DNA of 60,000 nucleotides from Cristatella mucedo. Taxonomy: Eukaryota > Bryozoa > Phylactolaemata > Cristatellidae. Location: NCBI GenBank assembly GCA_009760855.2, contig WPIO01000097.1:250001-310000 (forward strand). Reading direction: 5' to 3'. Shown here piece after piece: positions 9,925 through 21,094 of this stretch; the first letter of the stretch is position 1, and each line of letters opens with the position of its first letter. The notes beneath the pieces are model-generated. The model was given only the letters and a program-made list of their open reading frames with translations, was not told the origin of the DNA and ran no database searches. The translations under genes were made by a program, and so were the position numbers.

Positions 9925-12900
9925 CGCCTCCTGACATAGAGCGCTCTCGCGTGCATTAGTGTTCGTTGCAGAAGTTTTCCGAAAACCAAAGTTCTTGCGA
10001 GCATCGTATACGGAAACGGTACAGCTAAGACCGTTTAAAGTTATTCTGATTGTTATTTGACCGTAGCGCGTAAGAATATACGTGCCTATGAATATCTAAA
10101 CGCTTATCGCTTCGGGCTGCTGGGTCTCCTATGCCGGCGGCTTCCTTAGCTACGCCAGTGGATAGTAACCTGCATGTTAATTATGATCGTCAGCAGGTGT
10201 TTTCGCGTCGTCATCGTAGATAAATGCATTTCTAGATATTAATGCAGTTGATAAGATTCGTGAACAATGCATCAACAACAGAAAAGCATCCCAGAGCCGA
10301 GGCGGTGGCCGGAACCGCCAGCTCAGACGCCACTCGTTGGGCGGGACCTGCGAGCTGAGTACCCGCTCGTTTGGTATTCCCAGCATTGTCTCGAACCGCT
10401 CAGCACGCAACCCAACATGCGTCACTGTGAATCTCTCTAACTTAGTGTTCATCAGGCCTGTTATAACACCATCGGCCAGGCTTAACGCTTGCCTTTGGAA
10501 TCCTCGCACAATGGGCAATAAACCTCAGGTAATAAGCGACCTTATTTCCGAAAATGGTATCAACCTGCTCGCCCTAATTGAAACTTGGCTAAAATAGATA
10601 AACTGCCCCACAATTAAAGACGAACCGCAGCTGGTTTCTCATTCTTTCACACCCCTAGTTCAATAAAAACTGGAGGTGAAGTTTCTTTTATCGTTAGCTC
10701 GAAATTCAGCTTCAAGCCATTCGTAGTACCCTCGAAGCAGTCTTTTAAATCTATTGCCTTGGTCTCACCCGAAAACAAGCTACCGATGGTGGCAGTAGTC
10801 TATCGCCCACCAGGTACCAAATCCTCTAAGATTTCTCCGATCTCATTTCGATTATGTGTGCAAGAAATCGATCCTTCCTCGTCGTGGGTGATTTCAACGT
10901 TCACTTTAATAACTTATCTGATGCCTTCAGCACTGAATTTCGTGCCCTGACTGACTCATTGTCTCTTGTGGCTCATGTGCATGGCCCTACTCTTACCAAG
11001 GGTCATACACTCGACCAAATTTTCTCATACAGATGCACTTTTTCATTATCAATTATTACCAAATCCTGTTTATCTGACCACGTGCAGATCTCATTCAATC
11101 TGCAGTGTATGCCTACCTCCTCCTCTAAAATAACCAGTGAATCGCGAAACCTCAAGACCCTTGACATCGATACTGTCCGTGCGAGAATATCAGCTTCGCC
11201 TCTGCTGCTCAGTCCTCCCTCCGATCTGTCATCATTGGTAGATGGCTACAACACAACACTAGCTGACACGCTCTACGAATTTGCACCCCTGACTAAGCGC
11301 ACAGTGCACCCTCGCCCAGACGGCCTATGGCTTACCGCAGACATTAAACTAGTCAGGTCTACTAAGCCCAAGCTTGAAAAAGCATACAAAAGATCAGGAC
11401 TGACTGTCCATCGACAGGCATATGAAGACTACTGTAGGTCGTACCAATCGATCCCAGCAAAGGCCAAGTCTAGCTTCTATAAAACATTGTTGAATCGCAG
11501 ATGCACAGTCCAAAAAGGTTGAGGTCGACGATCAACCATCTCCTCAACCTCTCTCAGATTAGCTCCCTGCCTGATGATCCTTGTGATGAGCTAGCCGATT
11601 GCGTCTCTCGATTTTTTGTCCGGAAGAAAAACAAAATCAGAGAGTCCATCGCTGCCATGACAACCTACCCCTAGAATGCTGTTCCCCGGATCCTGGCTGC
11701 TCCTCAATACCTACATTTAAGCAGGTCACTAGTGATCTCGTCCTGAAGTTCATATCCCAATCAAAGAAGGCAACAAGTCCTTTGGACCATGTTCCCACTA
11801 TCCTGTTCCTACGTGGCATTGATCTGCTGCTGCCATGCATAAATAACATCATTAATATATCATTAGCCTCAGGTCATGTCCCAGTACCTTTAAAAAAAGC
11901 TGTAGTCAGGCCACTTCTCAAGAAAGCGAAACTAAACCAAGAGAAACTGAGCAACTACCGCCCAGTCTCCCTTCTACCAGTCCTATCAAAGACACTGGAA
12001 CGAGTCGTGGCGGACCAGCTATACTCATATATTAAAACTTCAAACCTTGCTAGTAAGTCCCAGTGTGGCTTTAGAGCTAATCACTCCACAGTCTGCATTG
12101 CTTAGGTTGTGCAACGACCTACTTAGCAACGCGGACATGGGTAGAGTCTCTCTGCTTCTTTTGCTCGATCTTTCGGCAGCTTTTGATACTATCAATCACA
12201 AATTACTTCTACAGCGCCTTTCATCTCGCCTGGGCATCACTGGCACTGCTCTGCATTGGTTCAAGTTCCATCTCAGTGGGAGACTTCAGAGTATTGACGT
12301 GAATGGACAAAGATCATCTGAGGTACCTCTGAAATATGGGGTACCTCAGGGCTCCGTGCTAGGTCCAGTTCTTTTCACGGTTTATACTCTCCCTCTTGCT
12401 GATGTGATTGCCAAGCACAATCTAGGCCTTCACTTTTATGCGGATGACACTCAGTTGTACCTTTGCTTTGATCCCTCCCAGCCATCGAGCACCTCTAATT
12501 CTCTCAACTCACTTGCTGCATGCATTGATGACATCCACACAGATATGGCAGCACATTTTCTAAAACTAAACGATGATAAAACTAACTTACTAGTTATGGG
12601 CAAACCCAGTGTGATTCTGAAATTTTTAAGGCTGATGCTCAAAATTGGCTCTGCCAGCATATCTCCGGTTGAATCAGCTCGAAATGTAGGTGTCATGTTC
12701 GAAAGGGACCTCACATAATATGACCACATCAGCTCCACAATCAAGTCTGCCTACTTTCAGCTACATAACAGTGCTAAAATTCGGGCTTGTTTAGATAAGG
12801 ATACCACGTCTAAGTAGGTCCATGCATTTGTGACCTCCAGTCTTCACTTCTGTAACTCACTGCTTGCTGGCCTACCGGCATGCGCAATCAGGCGACTACA

Positions 12901-13545
12901 GCTGGTGCAAAACTCCCAGCTAGGCTTGTCTGCCGTGAGCGTCGCAGATGCCACATCACACCACGTCACGCCGACTTGCTCTGGCTGCCAGTGAAGCAGC
13001 GCATCGACTTTAAGGTTGTATCGCTCACTTTTTGGTGACTTCATTCTTTGTCTCCAGCCTATCCCTCAGACCTACTCCCACACCAGGCCAAGTGTCGTAC
13101 CACCCGCTTTTTGGAGTCCAACAGCTTACCAATACCTCGTACAAACCTCAAATCCTTTGGAGACCGTGCATCTAGTTCGTATGCTCCCAAGCGTGGGGCT
13201 TCCTCCCGACTCTCATCAGAACGTCCGTGACTTGAACACAGTTAAAAAGAACTTAAAAACACACCTATTTAGGACAGAATTTAATGGGTCCCTGTGATTC
13301 GTCTTTCATGTGCTTATGCGTGCTGACACTGTGCATGCTGCCACTAACCACATTTGTATGCTGACTCTGTGCATGTCACCCCATAACTATGTTATTCATG
13401 TTGTTTATCAAGCATGATATTACTCACCATTCAATCGCGTTTCCCTTTTCAGCAAATTTACAGCCCTAGATAGAGATTGAGATCTCGGAGGGCGCTTTAT
13501 CAGGTGCATTATAATTATTATTATTATTACTATAAGATATATCCA
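9925..13545 (+). mobile_element. Near-full-length L2A non-LTR retrotransposon, plus strand
   Basis: Unit b is uninterrupted at this point (26430-26445), which gives an empty site and a length of about 3.6 kb. TAAGAT occurs at both ends (about 9919 and 13535), so a 6-base target duplication is plausible. In order: about 500 bases of 5' leader, APE endonuclease (10440-11250), linker, RT (about 11700-12720), C-terminal domain (to 13297), 3' UTR, stem-loop and (ATT)n (13485-13535). Several frameshifts and stops make this copy inactive. Other L2A copies in the window lack the 5' half. Confidence 0.85.
10440..13297 (+). pseudogene. L2A endonuclease-reverse transcriptase ORF2, inactivated
   Basis: The endonuclease is recognisable from LLALIETWLK (stop immediately after, 10595-10597), VAVVYRPPG (about 10790), VVGDFNVHF (10881-) and LSDH (about 11077), the last two being metal/catalytic motifs of APE endonucleases. 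The linker keeps YEDYCRSYQ. RT motifs follow: LSNYRPVSLLPVLSKTLERV (11949-), LLDLSAAFDTINH (about 12160), [11 protein letters not shown] (12339-) and YADD at 12437-12448. A C-terminal SLTFRSLH-like region extends to 13297. Frames change near 10850, 11520-11600 and 12100, and again after 12718. Confidence 0.9.
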
Positions 13546-14271
13546 GGCGCTTTGAACTAGCCACAAGAGAATCGGTACTGTAGTGTCATACGCGGTACCA
13601 AACATGAAAAACCAATCGATCATGTTTAGGCCAGCGTACTAAAGAAACTTTAGAAGTGATGTAGCCAACGACCTTATTTAATATGTAGCGCGAAATTGAG
13701 AAGTCTTTGACTCGTCGGCGTTAATGCTTCAGAAGAGAAAAATAGGTTGTTTGTGAGCTGTTTAATTTTAACCACACACTGAGAGACAAAATCTTAACCT
13801 TTTAAAGAGAATATTATTTGAGCGCTGAAGCAAGATAGGGTTGAGTACCCATCAAGGATAGGGTGTTTAGGTGGTCGAGCGCAGAGCGGCTGCAGATGCA
13901 AGTCAGACTGCCGAGTGGCCGAGCAGGTGGAGTCAAGGTGTACAAGCGATTAGCTTCCATGATCAATTGCCTGCCTTGGCAGCAGGCTGACCCTCAATTG
14001 GCCCTCGATTACTCTTAGGCTTTCAGTCTTGGCTCCGATCCGCAGCACTGCTGAATCGTGCTGATTAGTTGAGCAAAGAGATCAACCACGTGAGGGCGGG
14101 CTGCTTCGGTCACAGAGACGACAATGCCGCAGCTATTCTCGCTCGAGGAAGCTTCTAGTTTCGAATTACCGTCTACACCTGGAAGCCAGTGAGGTCAGCA
14201 GTAGCGAACTCAGCTATCCAACGGTAATTCGGACATGCCGCCGCCAGAGTGCACGACGAAGGCCGCCCCAT

Positions 14272-14277
14272 TATAAA
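14272..14277 (+). promoter_or_regulatory. TATAAA motif before the GC-rich block
   Basis: CCCCATTATAAAGCGCCAAT is identical in unit c (36381-36386) and degraded in unit b (near 27200). It sits just upstream of the GC-rich segment, so it could be a core promoter. No supported transcript or frame is attached. Confidence 0.15.
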
Positions 14278-14723
14278 GCGCCAATAAGGCCGGACGTGCC
14301 GCCGTGCGTGCGCCCGCTGCTTGCCGGCCGCACGCGGTCGCCGCCACTCGCTACGCGGGCGGTCGCGAGCCTACCGCCTGGCCTACTCATGCACGTCCAG
14401 CGTCGTTTACCGGCGACCTCGTGAACGCCTGGCGCTTCGGGGCAGTCGTAGGTCCAATTGTAACCGACACGGGATCGGAAACTGGCTAAAATAACCCGTG
14501 TGACCCCAAGCTGCTGTTTAGGGTTCGTAGGCTAGCCGAGCGGCGGTCATGAGCCCAACACGTGACGCCCGCGCCAGCGGCGGCGGCGTCGGCGCACGCC
14601 CAGCGTAGGCTGCGCGGTGTACGTCGCAGTACACATGCGGCGGAAGCTCCGTTAGGCGCGCGGGGGGAATCGCACCCGCGTAAAGCAATCGCGAAGAGAG
14701 AACGGAGACGATCGAGAGCGCGA

Positions 14724-14749
14724 GCCGCCGCCGCCGCCGCCGCCGCCGC
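14724..14749. repeat. (CCG)n microsatellite
   Basis: About nine CCG units, followed by CTGAGGCTGCC. The counterpart in unit c (36833-36861) is about one unit longer. Unit b has no array at this place and ends in an inverted repeat instead. Confidence 0.9.
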
Positions 14750-14889
14750 TGAGGCTGCCGCCCCCGCCCGACGACAGGGCGGCGATCCTACGCTAGACTT
14801 CCGACCTTGCAGCGACGCCTACGTCGGAGCCTAGTAATGTAATATATAGTAGTATAATAGTAGTGTAATATATATATTCGCCTAGTAGT

Positions 14890-15330
<441 letters not shown>

Positions 15331-15980
15331 GTATCTGCTTCGCTCAGATTAACCTGTATGCTAGAGGGCTTTGCCTGTATGCAGGGGGATATTTTTCTTT
15401 AAGCTCAGATTACATGACGCCGTGTACGGTACGTTAAAAGGATTCAATTACAAAGCGGCTCTTCTTCTTCGATGCCATCGATTGCTTGTCTAAACATGTT
15501 GCTTTACTTATTACTAACTTCTGGTTATTGCTTCTATTGCACGGATTTCTAAAACTACCAAATGACGGCTTGGTTCTCCGATTCTTCTCAGCAAAAAGTT
15601 AATTACTAAAAAAGTACCCAACTTTGACGAAAATTAATCTGGGGCTAAAGCACATACGACGTGTAGACGACTAAATCACATAGCGTGATTGTCTTCAAAT
15701 TCAACAACTCCAAGAGTCCGGCGGTGAATTCCTGAAGCTTCGTTTGTTCGCTGCCCAACTAACCAAAATGCACGGGGTTTAACGGTAAGATTGTCTGCCG
15801 GTAGGGCGGGCTCAATCGCCAAGTCGGTGGTCACGAAGGCCGACATTCTAAAGTAGAGTCTGAGTGTTGAACGATGATTATTCCAGGCATGGGGATGTAA
15901 ATACATAGATATATAAAAGTACGCGTATGCTGCGTAACTTCACAGACACATTAATTTATGCTTCTCTCTCTATCTCTCTC

Positions 15981-16042
<62 letters not shown>

Positions 16043-16924
16043 TTCTTTCTCTTTCTCTCCCTTTCCCTCCTTCTCTCTTAATCTCTGTAACTCAACAGAG
16101 CAATGAAAACTTTGTCTAGGCAATGTTCGCTACCGTTACGGCACACGGAAAGTCTAATTCGCTTTCAGTGCACGTACCTTGGGAACTAGCGTCCATCCTC
16201 CCGACAAATATCAATTTAAAAGTACTGACTCGCTAGGACAGCAGAGGAAACAATAGGTAGTAAACTTGAAATCGCACGCGGAAAGAACGGACCTCTCATC
16301 ATGAGACTTTCAAGGTTGAAATGAAATAGACACATGAGCGAGATATATTTGCGAAATAATTTTTCCAAGATAATTCCAGGGTCGTGGATACGCACATACA
16401 CACTTTTCTGAAGCCGACCATCTTAAAGTGAAAAACACCAGCTCGTTACGGTCAGCGAGTTAATCAGAGATCGTCAGTACACTGATACTTAATAGGCTGG
16501 GTCTGCGATGTCTGAAGGAGCTAAGCCTTGGTGGGCATCACGGGTCGGAGTCCCAAAGCCGACACATCTTCGGTAGCGAAACGGCCCTGTGACCAGTTTA
16601 GTTGGACTCAAAAGACCAACCTAGAAGCCTGTTTACCACTAGCTGTAGCTAGGTGACCGCGAGGCAATCTGCGAAGGTTTGGCCCAGGGGTCTAGCCCTG
16701 GCAACTTGTCCGGGGGACGATTGCCGAGGCCTATCTGAGGGCAATCAAAGCCTTTCAACCGGTGGCCTGGCGCCTAACGTAAGTGTCTTCGATCGAGGTA
16801 TTAGCAGTGTCTTATGCGCCTAAAGCAATCAGGCCGCTTCGCAGTCACACCAAAGACTGCATTGGCGTCAGCGTGCCAAGACCGCAACCTCATCGTCGTG
16901 CTTGGCGTTTTAAAGGTGGGTGTA
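15331..16924 (+). other. Unit a segment, partly copy-specific, no gene seen
   Basis: 15435-15775 aligns with unit b 30080-30440, and a short part (about 15420-15480) aligns with unit c 37200-37270. From about 15780 to 16924 no counterpart was found in b or c. This part has many stops in all frames and no repeat that I could identify apart from the microsatellite listed separately. Confidence 0.45.
15961..16080. repeat. (CT)n with CTTT interruptions
   Basis: The CT array 15961-16038 is followed by TCTTTCTTTCTC and CCCTTTCCCTCC degenerate pyrimidine sequence. No counterpart was found in units b or c. Confidence 0.9.
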
Positions 16925-17190
16925 CGTAAGCTCCGTCCGTGCGCCACTTCGTCCTTGTCGCTTAGCGTCCTCCCGTCTCCCTTTCATGGCTTCCATATTG
17001 CACGCTGCTCTCTTTTTTTTCTCGCGTGGCTTGCTGCTGCGTACGAGGGCCATGACGTGCATTTCTGCAGCAGCTGTACCGTGTGCTGAACGACAGCAAT
17101 GCGGCCCGGAGAGAAGCTGAGAGTCAGAGACACGCGCAGCAAGCCATAGCCCTAAGTATCCTTAAAGACGTTGCCATAGCAACCAATGCA
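16925..17190 (+). other. Unit segment shared by a, c and partly b
   Basis: Colinear with 37283-37500: CCACTTCGTCCTTGTCG, CGTGGCTTGCTGCTGC, AAGCCATAGC. The first half is also seen in b (30445-30490). Open frames are short and are not preserved between copies. Confidence 0.5.
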
Positions 17191-17191
17191 C

Positions 17192-17280
17192 TATGCTCTT
17201 ATTATAATAACAAAAATAATAATGCACTTGATAAAGCGCCCTCAAAGAACTCAATCTCTTTCTGGGCGCTTTCGTAAAGC
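17192..17280 (-). mobile_element. L2A 3' tail, minus strand, unit a only
   Basis: An ATTAT-rich tail is followed by GCACTTGATAAAGCGCCCTC and AATCTCTTTCTGGGCGCTTT. These are the two arms of the L2A stem-loop read in reverse. Unit c passes through this position without it. This is a very short (about 85-base) 5'-truncated insertion. Confidence 0.75.
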
Positions 17281-17284
17281 CGCC

Positions 17285-18448
17285 TTTGAAAGAGAGCTCA
17301 ACGTAATTGATTCCAGACATGCATTACGGGTTTTCCTGTAGGAAGCTCAGTCTTATTGTTTTTTAGCTAACGTAGTTGGCTGAAATCCATGACTCAATGC
17401 TAGCATGACAGGAGCTCGATGAAACCGGTGCGGCTGCTGACTCCGAGGGTTTTATAATGCGTATGTCCGTTGTCGACGGATGAATTACCTTCTCGGGAGG
17501 TGTGGCTTAGGTTTTGAAATGCATTTCTATGATAGTGCTCTAGCAGCGAATGAATGCTATAGGATGAATTATCACCTTTCGCAGAGTACAACCAGCGAAT
17601 GTTTCAGCAAGAAGCCGCATTGTGCCGGAGAGCACAGCTTGTCAGTATTCTGCAGTATAATGACCGTCTAAGCAAGCCACAGGTCACGGCAGTTATCGAT
17701 ACTCCAGCCTCAAACGAGCATGTGGGCAGGTACGATATGGGCGACATAGGTAGCACCATAAAGCACCGGCACTAGCAACGGCGTTTTCACCCTTGGTGGG
17801 TAGATCTATCAAGCCGATCTTCATATTGTGTAGAACAGCTGCGATGGTCTCACTATTAAAACTTTCCTTATTTGAGACTCCTTGCGCACTCTAGATCTCC
17901 TTATGATTTTCGTACACGCCAGGTGCGAGTTAGATCTGTAGGTGAGACTATGAAAGTCTGAGGCTATGCTGTTCTATTAGCTTGCTGGTCGTTGGTTCTG
18001 CTGCCCATCCGACCAGCAAAAAGACGTAGTACGAGGGAGCACCAAGCCCATTCAGCTGCTGAATGCTGCAACAAAATTCGCATTAATCCTCGCATTTCTC
18101 ATCTCGCAGGTTCTTGACTGGACGGGCAGGCATGCTTACTTGGCTGTTGTAAAAGTACTAAGCCTTTGATTACATCATTTTCGCAGCTGTGCATACTCCA
18201 GATGCTAAGTGAACTTTCACTGACCCCATTTAGGATTGCTGACTGGAGATATCCTCATTAATTGAGAATACAAAAGCAGGATCCTTACGGTAGTATTGCT
18301 TCCGTTGGAAAACCTCTGCTTGTCGAAATTGAAACCGATAGTGATTAGTATCCACCATAGCTGTGATATCAGTGACGGCTCGGTCGCATTCAGCAGCCAG
18401 GCTCTTACCGTTCCTAGAAGCGCGGCTGCCCCAGAACAAGTTTGTACA
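17285..18448 (+). other. Unit segment, no gene seen
   Basis: 17285-17330 and 17900-18448 align with unit c (37550-37590 and 37720-38207), including GTTGGTTCTGCTGCCCATCC in both. 17330-17900 has no visible partner. Short open frames here are not shared between copies. Confidence 0.5.
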
Positions 18449-18518
18449 GAGAGAGAAAGAGAGTGAGAGAGAGGGAGAGAGAGAGAGAGAGAGAGAAGGA
18501 GGGGAGAGAGAGGAGGAG
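18449..18518. repeat. (GA)n microsatellite, short allele of the unit
   Basis: About 70 bases of interrupted GA/GGA. The same locus in unit c (38208-38550) is expanded to about 340 bases with (GACA)n. Confidence 0.9.
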
Positions 18519-18519
18519 G

Positions 18520-18944
18520 GTGATGCACACACATCGGCTTCAGTTATAACTTCAATAAGTAACCTTAAATATCATTTACTGTAAAAAAGGAATCTTATGC
18601 CTGGCGAGGCAGGACCGTATTTATAAACATCACTGCATAGTACTGTATTTACTTAGCAGACAAGAACTGGAAAAGAAAGAGATTCAAGCCCGCTTTATGT
18701 TTGTGCTATGAGTGCATGAAATTCGGCTGTCTCTTATAATGGAGGTCCTTAGGCCTGGAAGTCAGTGGCTATACGAACGTAGCTCATCGGAGCGGCTCTA
18801 CGGAGAAACTAACTTAAGCAGCAAATAGACATCGTCAGCGGGTTATCTTAATTATTTTGCGTGCATTACACGTTCACTACACTGTAAAGGATTCATTGAA
18901 CAGAGGTACAACCACTTTTAGCTCAACACTTTAACTAGAAATAA
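18520..18944 (+). other. Unit segment, single copy here and duplicated in unit c
   Basis: This stretch corresponds to both 38573-38995 and 38996-39385 of unit c. Shared phrases include AAGCCCGCTTT, GAGTGCATGA and AGCAGC. No coding potential is evident. Confidence 0.6.
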
Positions 18945-20270
18945 ACAAAAACTCTGGTTCCCAATCAATTATTGAAATATTTCAAGGTTTTGTCACTCAC
19001 TCTTAGATCCCTCAATCTTGGGATCCGTTCTACCTATCAGACCTACTTCTAAATCAGGTTAGCTTTCGTACCACTCGCTCGACTGATTCAATTTGCGTAG
19101 CTGTTTCTCAAACCAACCTCAAAATGTAAAATTCCCTTGTCGTTAGTTAGTAAGCTCCCAAAGCCAGGAGCTCACTCCCGACAGACATCACCACATCTTT
19201 TTGACTTGGTGACACGTAAAAAGGAGCAACAAACTCTCCTGTTCCTTACACCATTTTCTGACTCTGTGTGAATACTCCTTTGAATAATAATTCAAAGATG
19301 CTAATGTATACCATTACCATCTCCTTGAACACTCTCAAGTTAGCACCTTAGCAAACAATCTTTGCGGTGACCTTGCCGATCGCTTCAATAGCTTCTTCTT
19401 CAGAAAGATAAACGAGATCGGAGAGTCCATCCCTAAGGTTGCACCATGTCCTTGAGATATAATTTCCTCAATTGCATCAATAGAGAACTTGTGTCGTTCG
19501 ATTACGTGCAATACCTCGATGTCGGCTTGGGCTGGCTTAAGCGGGGATACTACATCTAAATTGGTCCATGCGTTTGCAGCATCCCGTCTTGACTTCTGTA
19601 CCTTATTGCTTTTTGGTAGCCCGGCATGTGCGATCAGGTGCTCACAGCTGCTTTATGAGTCTGCAGCTAGGCTCGTCTGTTGTGAGCGTCGACGTTGAAA
19701 CATCACACCACTTCTCGCCGACCAGAACAGGCTCCCAATCAAGCAGCATTTCGAATGCAAGGAATGCATTCATTTATTCTTAGGTTCATTCATTATCTGG
19801 CTACAGCCTACTTATCAAAACTACTCCATCACTAGGTGACGAATCGTATTCCTCACTGTCCTGACTCAAATCGTTTAACCTTACCTCAAACGAACCTCAA
19901 ATTCGTTGCAGACACCGCTTTAGTTCCTATGCTCCCGAAGCCTGTAACTACTAGAACTTACTGCCGACGCACATCACGAAGTTTCCTGACTTGACATTTT
20001 AAAAGAAGCTTAAAACGCACATTATTATTACAGCATTTGGTGGGTCTATGCGATTCATCCTTTGTGTGCACGTACCTGCTTGCACTATGCCTGATGCTTG
20101 TGGATTTTTGTACCAATCATTCGGTAATGCTTTCTATACATTTATAGCATGTCTATATTTTTATATCATCTGTTAAGTAAAGTGCTTAGAAAGAGATTCA
20201 ATTCTCTGATGGTGCTATACAAACATATTAGTATTAATGTGTGTATGCACACACTACCTGACACAGCGGA
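18945..20270 (+). mobile_element. L2A composite relic, plus strand
   Basis: 18945-19230 matches the C-terminal RT region (TCTGGTTCCCAATCAA, AGACCTACTTCTAAATCAGG). 19310-19498 matches the endonuclease-RT linker (ATCTCCTTGAACACTCTCAA). 19499-20060 is again the C-terminal region (GTCCATGCGTTTGCAGCATC onward), then 3' UTR and a tail near 20185-20250. All frames are broken. The unit c partner is 39390-43630, so this is an old unit-resident copy. Confidence 0.7.
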
Positions 20271-20279
20271 TGTTATCAC

Positions 20280-20370
20280 TGATAAGTTGGCACGATTCCT
20301 TCACTGCATAAAGAAAGTGCCTAGAAAGAGTTCTAGTTTTCTTAGAGCGCTATGCAAACGTGCGCCTATT
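20280..20370 (+). mobile_element. Second L2A 3' tail, plus strand
   Basis: AAGTGCCTAGAAAGAGTTCT and TTCTTAGAGCGCTATGCAAA form the L2A stem-loop. It follows directly on the preceding L2A tail. The same double tail occurs in unit c at 43560-43760, so the arrangement predates the duplication. The following 20370-20690 aligns with 43770-44075 and holds no recognised feature. Confidence 0.65.
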
Positions 20371-20689
20371 AGTTTTTTTATCAACATTCGCTGAATCTAA
20401 CTGCAAGTTGTGTGAGCCTTTTATGCTGTAATTTGTTCGGATCACACCATCTGCCATTATTTCTGTCCGCTTGTTGAGTGGTCATAAGCAAGCTGAGGTA
20501 CACTCGTGACATGTTGTTCGAAGTTGTAGATAGGCATCTACCTTCGAAACCCTTCTGCAAACTGTACATCGCTTAAGTCTTAGCGGGGATTATATCGGTC
20601 GGACTTTGACTATATGTAAATCAAAGTTATAGACTACATACTCAAAGACTATATCGACTGCAAACAGCATGCTGCACACTAATATTACT

Positions 20690-20875
20690 ACGGGCGATAG
20701 ACAACAGACTTCATCTCAGGCAACAAAGAGGAAGTGAGGAGCGTAGCTGAGTCCGCTGGGCAGATTAAAAAGGGATTAGCATGGAAGCAGCAGCTCAGGA
20801 CGGCTGGAAAGGATATGCCACAGTCGTCAGCAGGAGGGCAGATGTTGTTGCGTAAAGAATTGCTAAAGTTGAAAA
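20690..20875 (-). mobile_element. L2B 3' region fragment, minus strand
   Basis: CAACAGACTTCATCTCAGGC, AACAAAGAGGAAGTGAGGAG, CAGCTCAGGACGGCTGGAAA and CAGATGTTGTTGCGTAAAGA parallel the inverted L2B copy at 21700-21860. Unit c keeps only the first 60 or so bases of it (44075-44135). The extreme 3' terminus is missing. Confidence 0.65.
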
Positions 20876-21085
20876 GTAAAAGCATTTTGTGGGTCTTTAT
20901 GATTCGTCTTTCCCGTGCATGTACATGCTGCTGTGTCTGCTCCTAGAGGATTTTACCACCAATCATTTGGTAATGGTTTCTTTACAGCATCTGTAAATTG
21001 CCTGGAAAGAGATTCAGTCTCCTGAGGGCGCCATACAAATGTATTATTTTTTCAATTATTATTATTATTGTTATTATTACTATCA
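20876..21085 (+). mobile_element. L2A 3' UTR and tail, plus strand
   Basis: GTGGGTCTTTATGATTCGTC begins the L2A 3' UTR. TTGCCTGGAAAGAGATTCAG and TCCTGAGGGCGCCATACAAA form the stem-loop, followed by an ATT-rich tail. The partner in unit c is 44145-44245. Confidence 0.75.
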
Positions 21086-21094
21086 GCTACGAAA

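Noticed and set aside
10177-10518. 113-codon minus-strand frame in the L2A leader
   Set aside because: It runs antisense to the 5' leader and start of the endonuclease of L2A and has no recognised domain.
16490-16800. Structured RNA candidate in a GC-rich stretch
   Set aside because: Several short complementary segments are visible, but I could not draw a stable extended fold, and there is no second copy for covariation.
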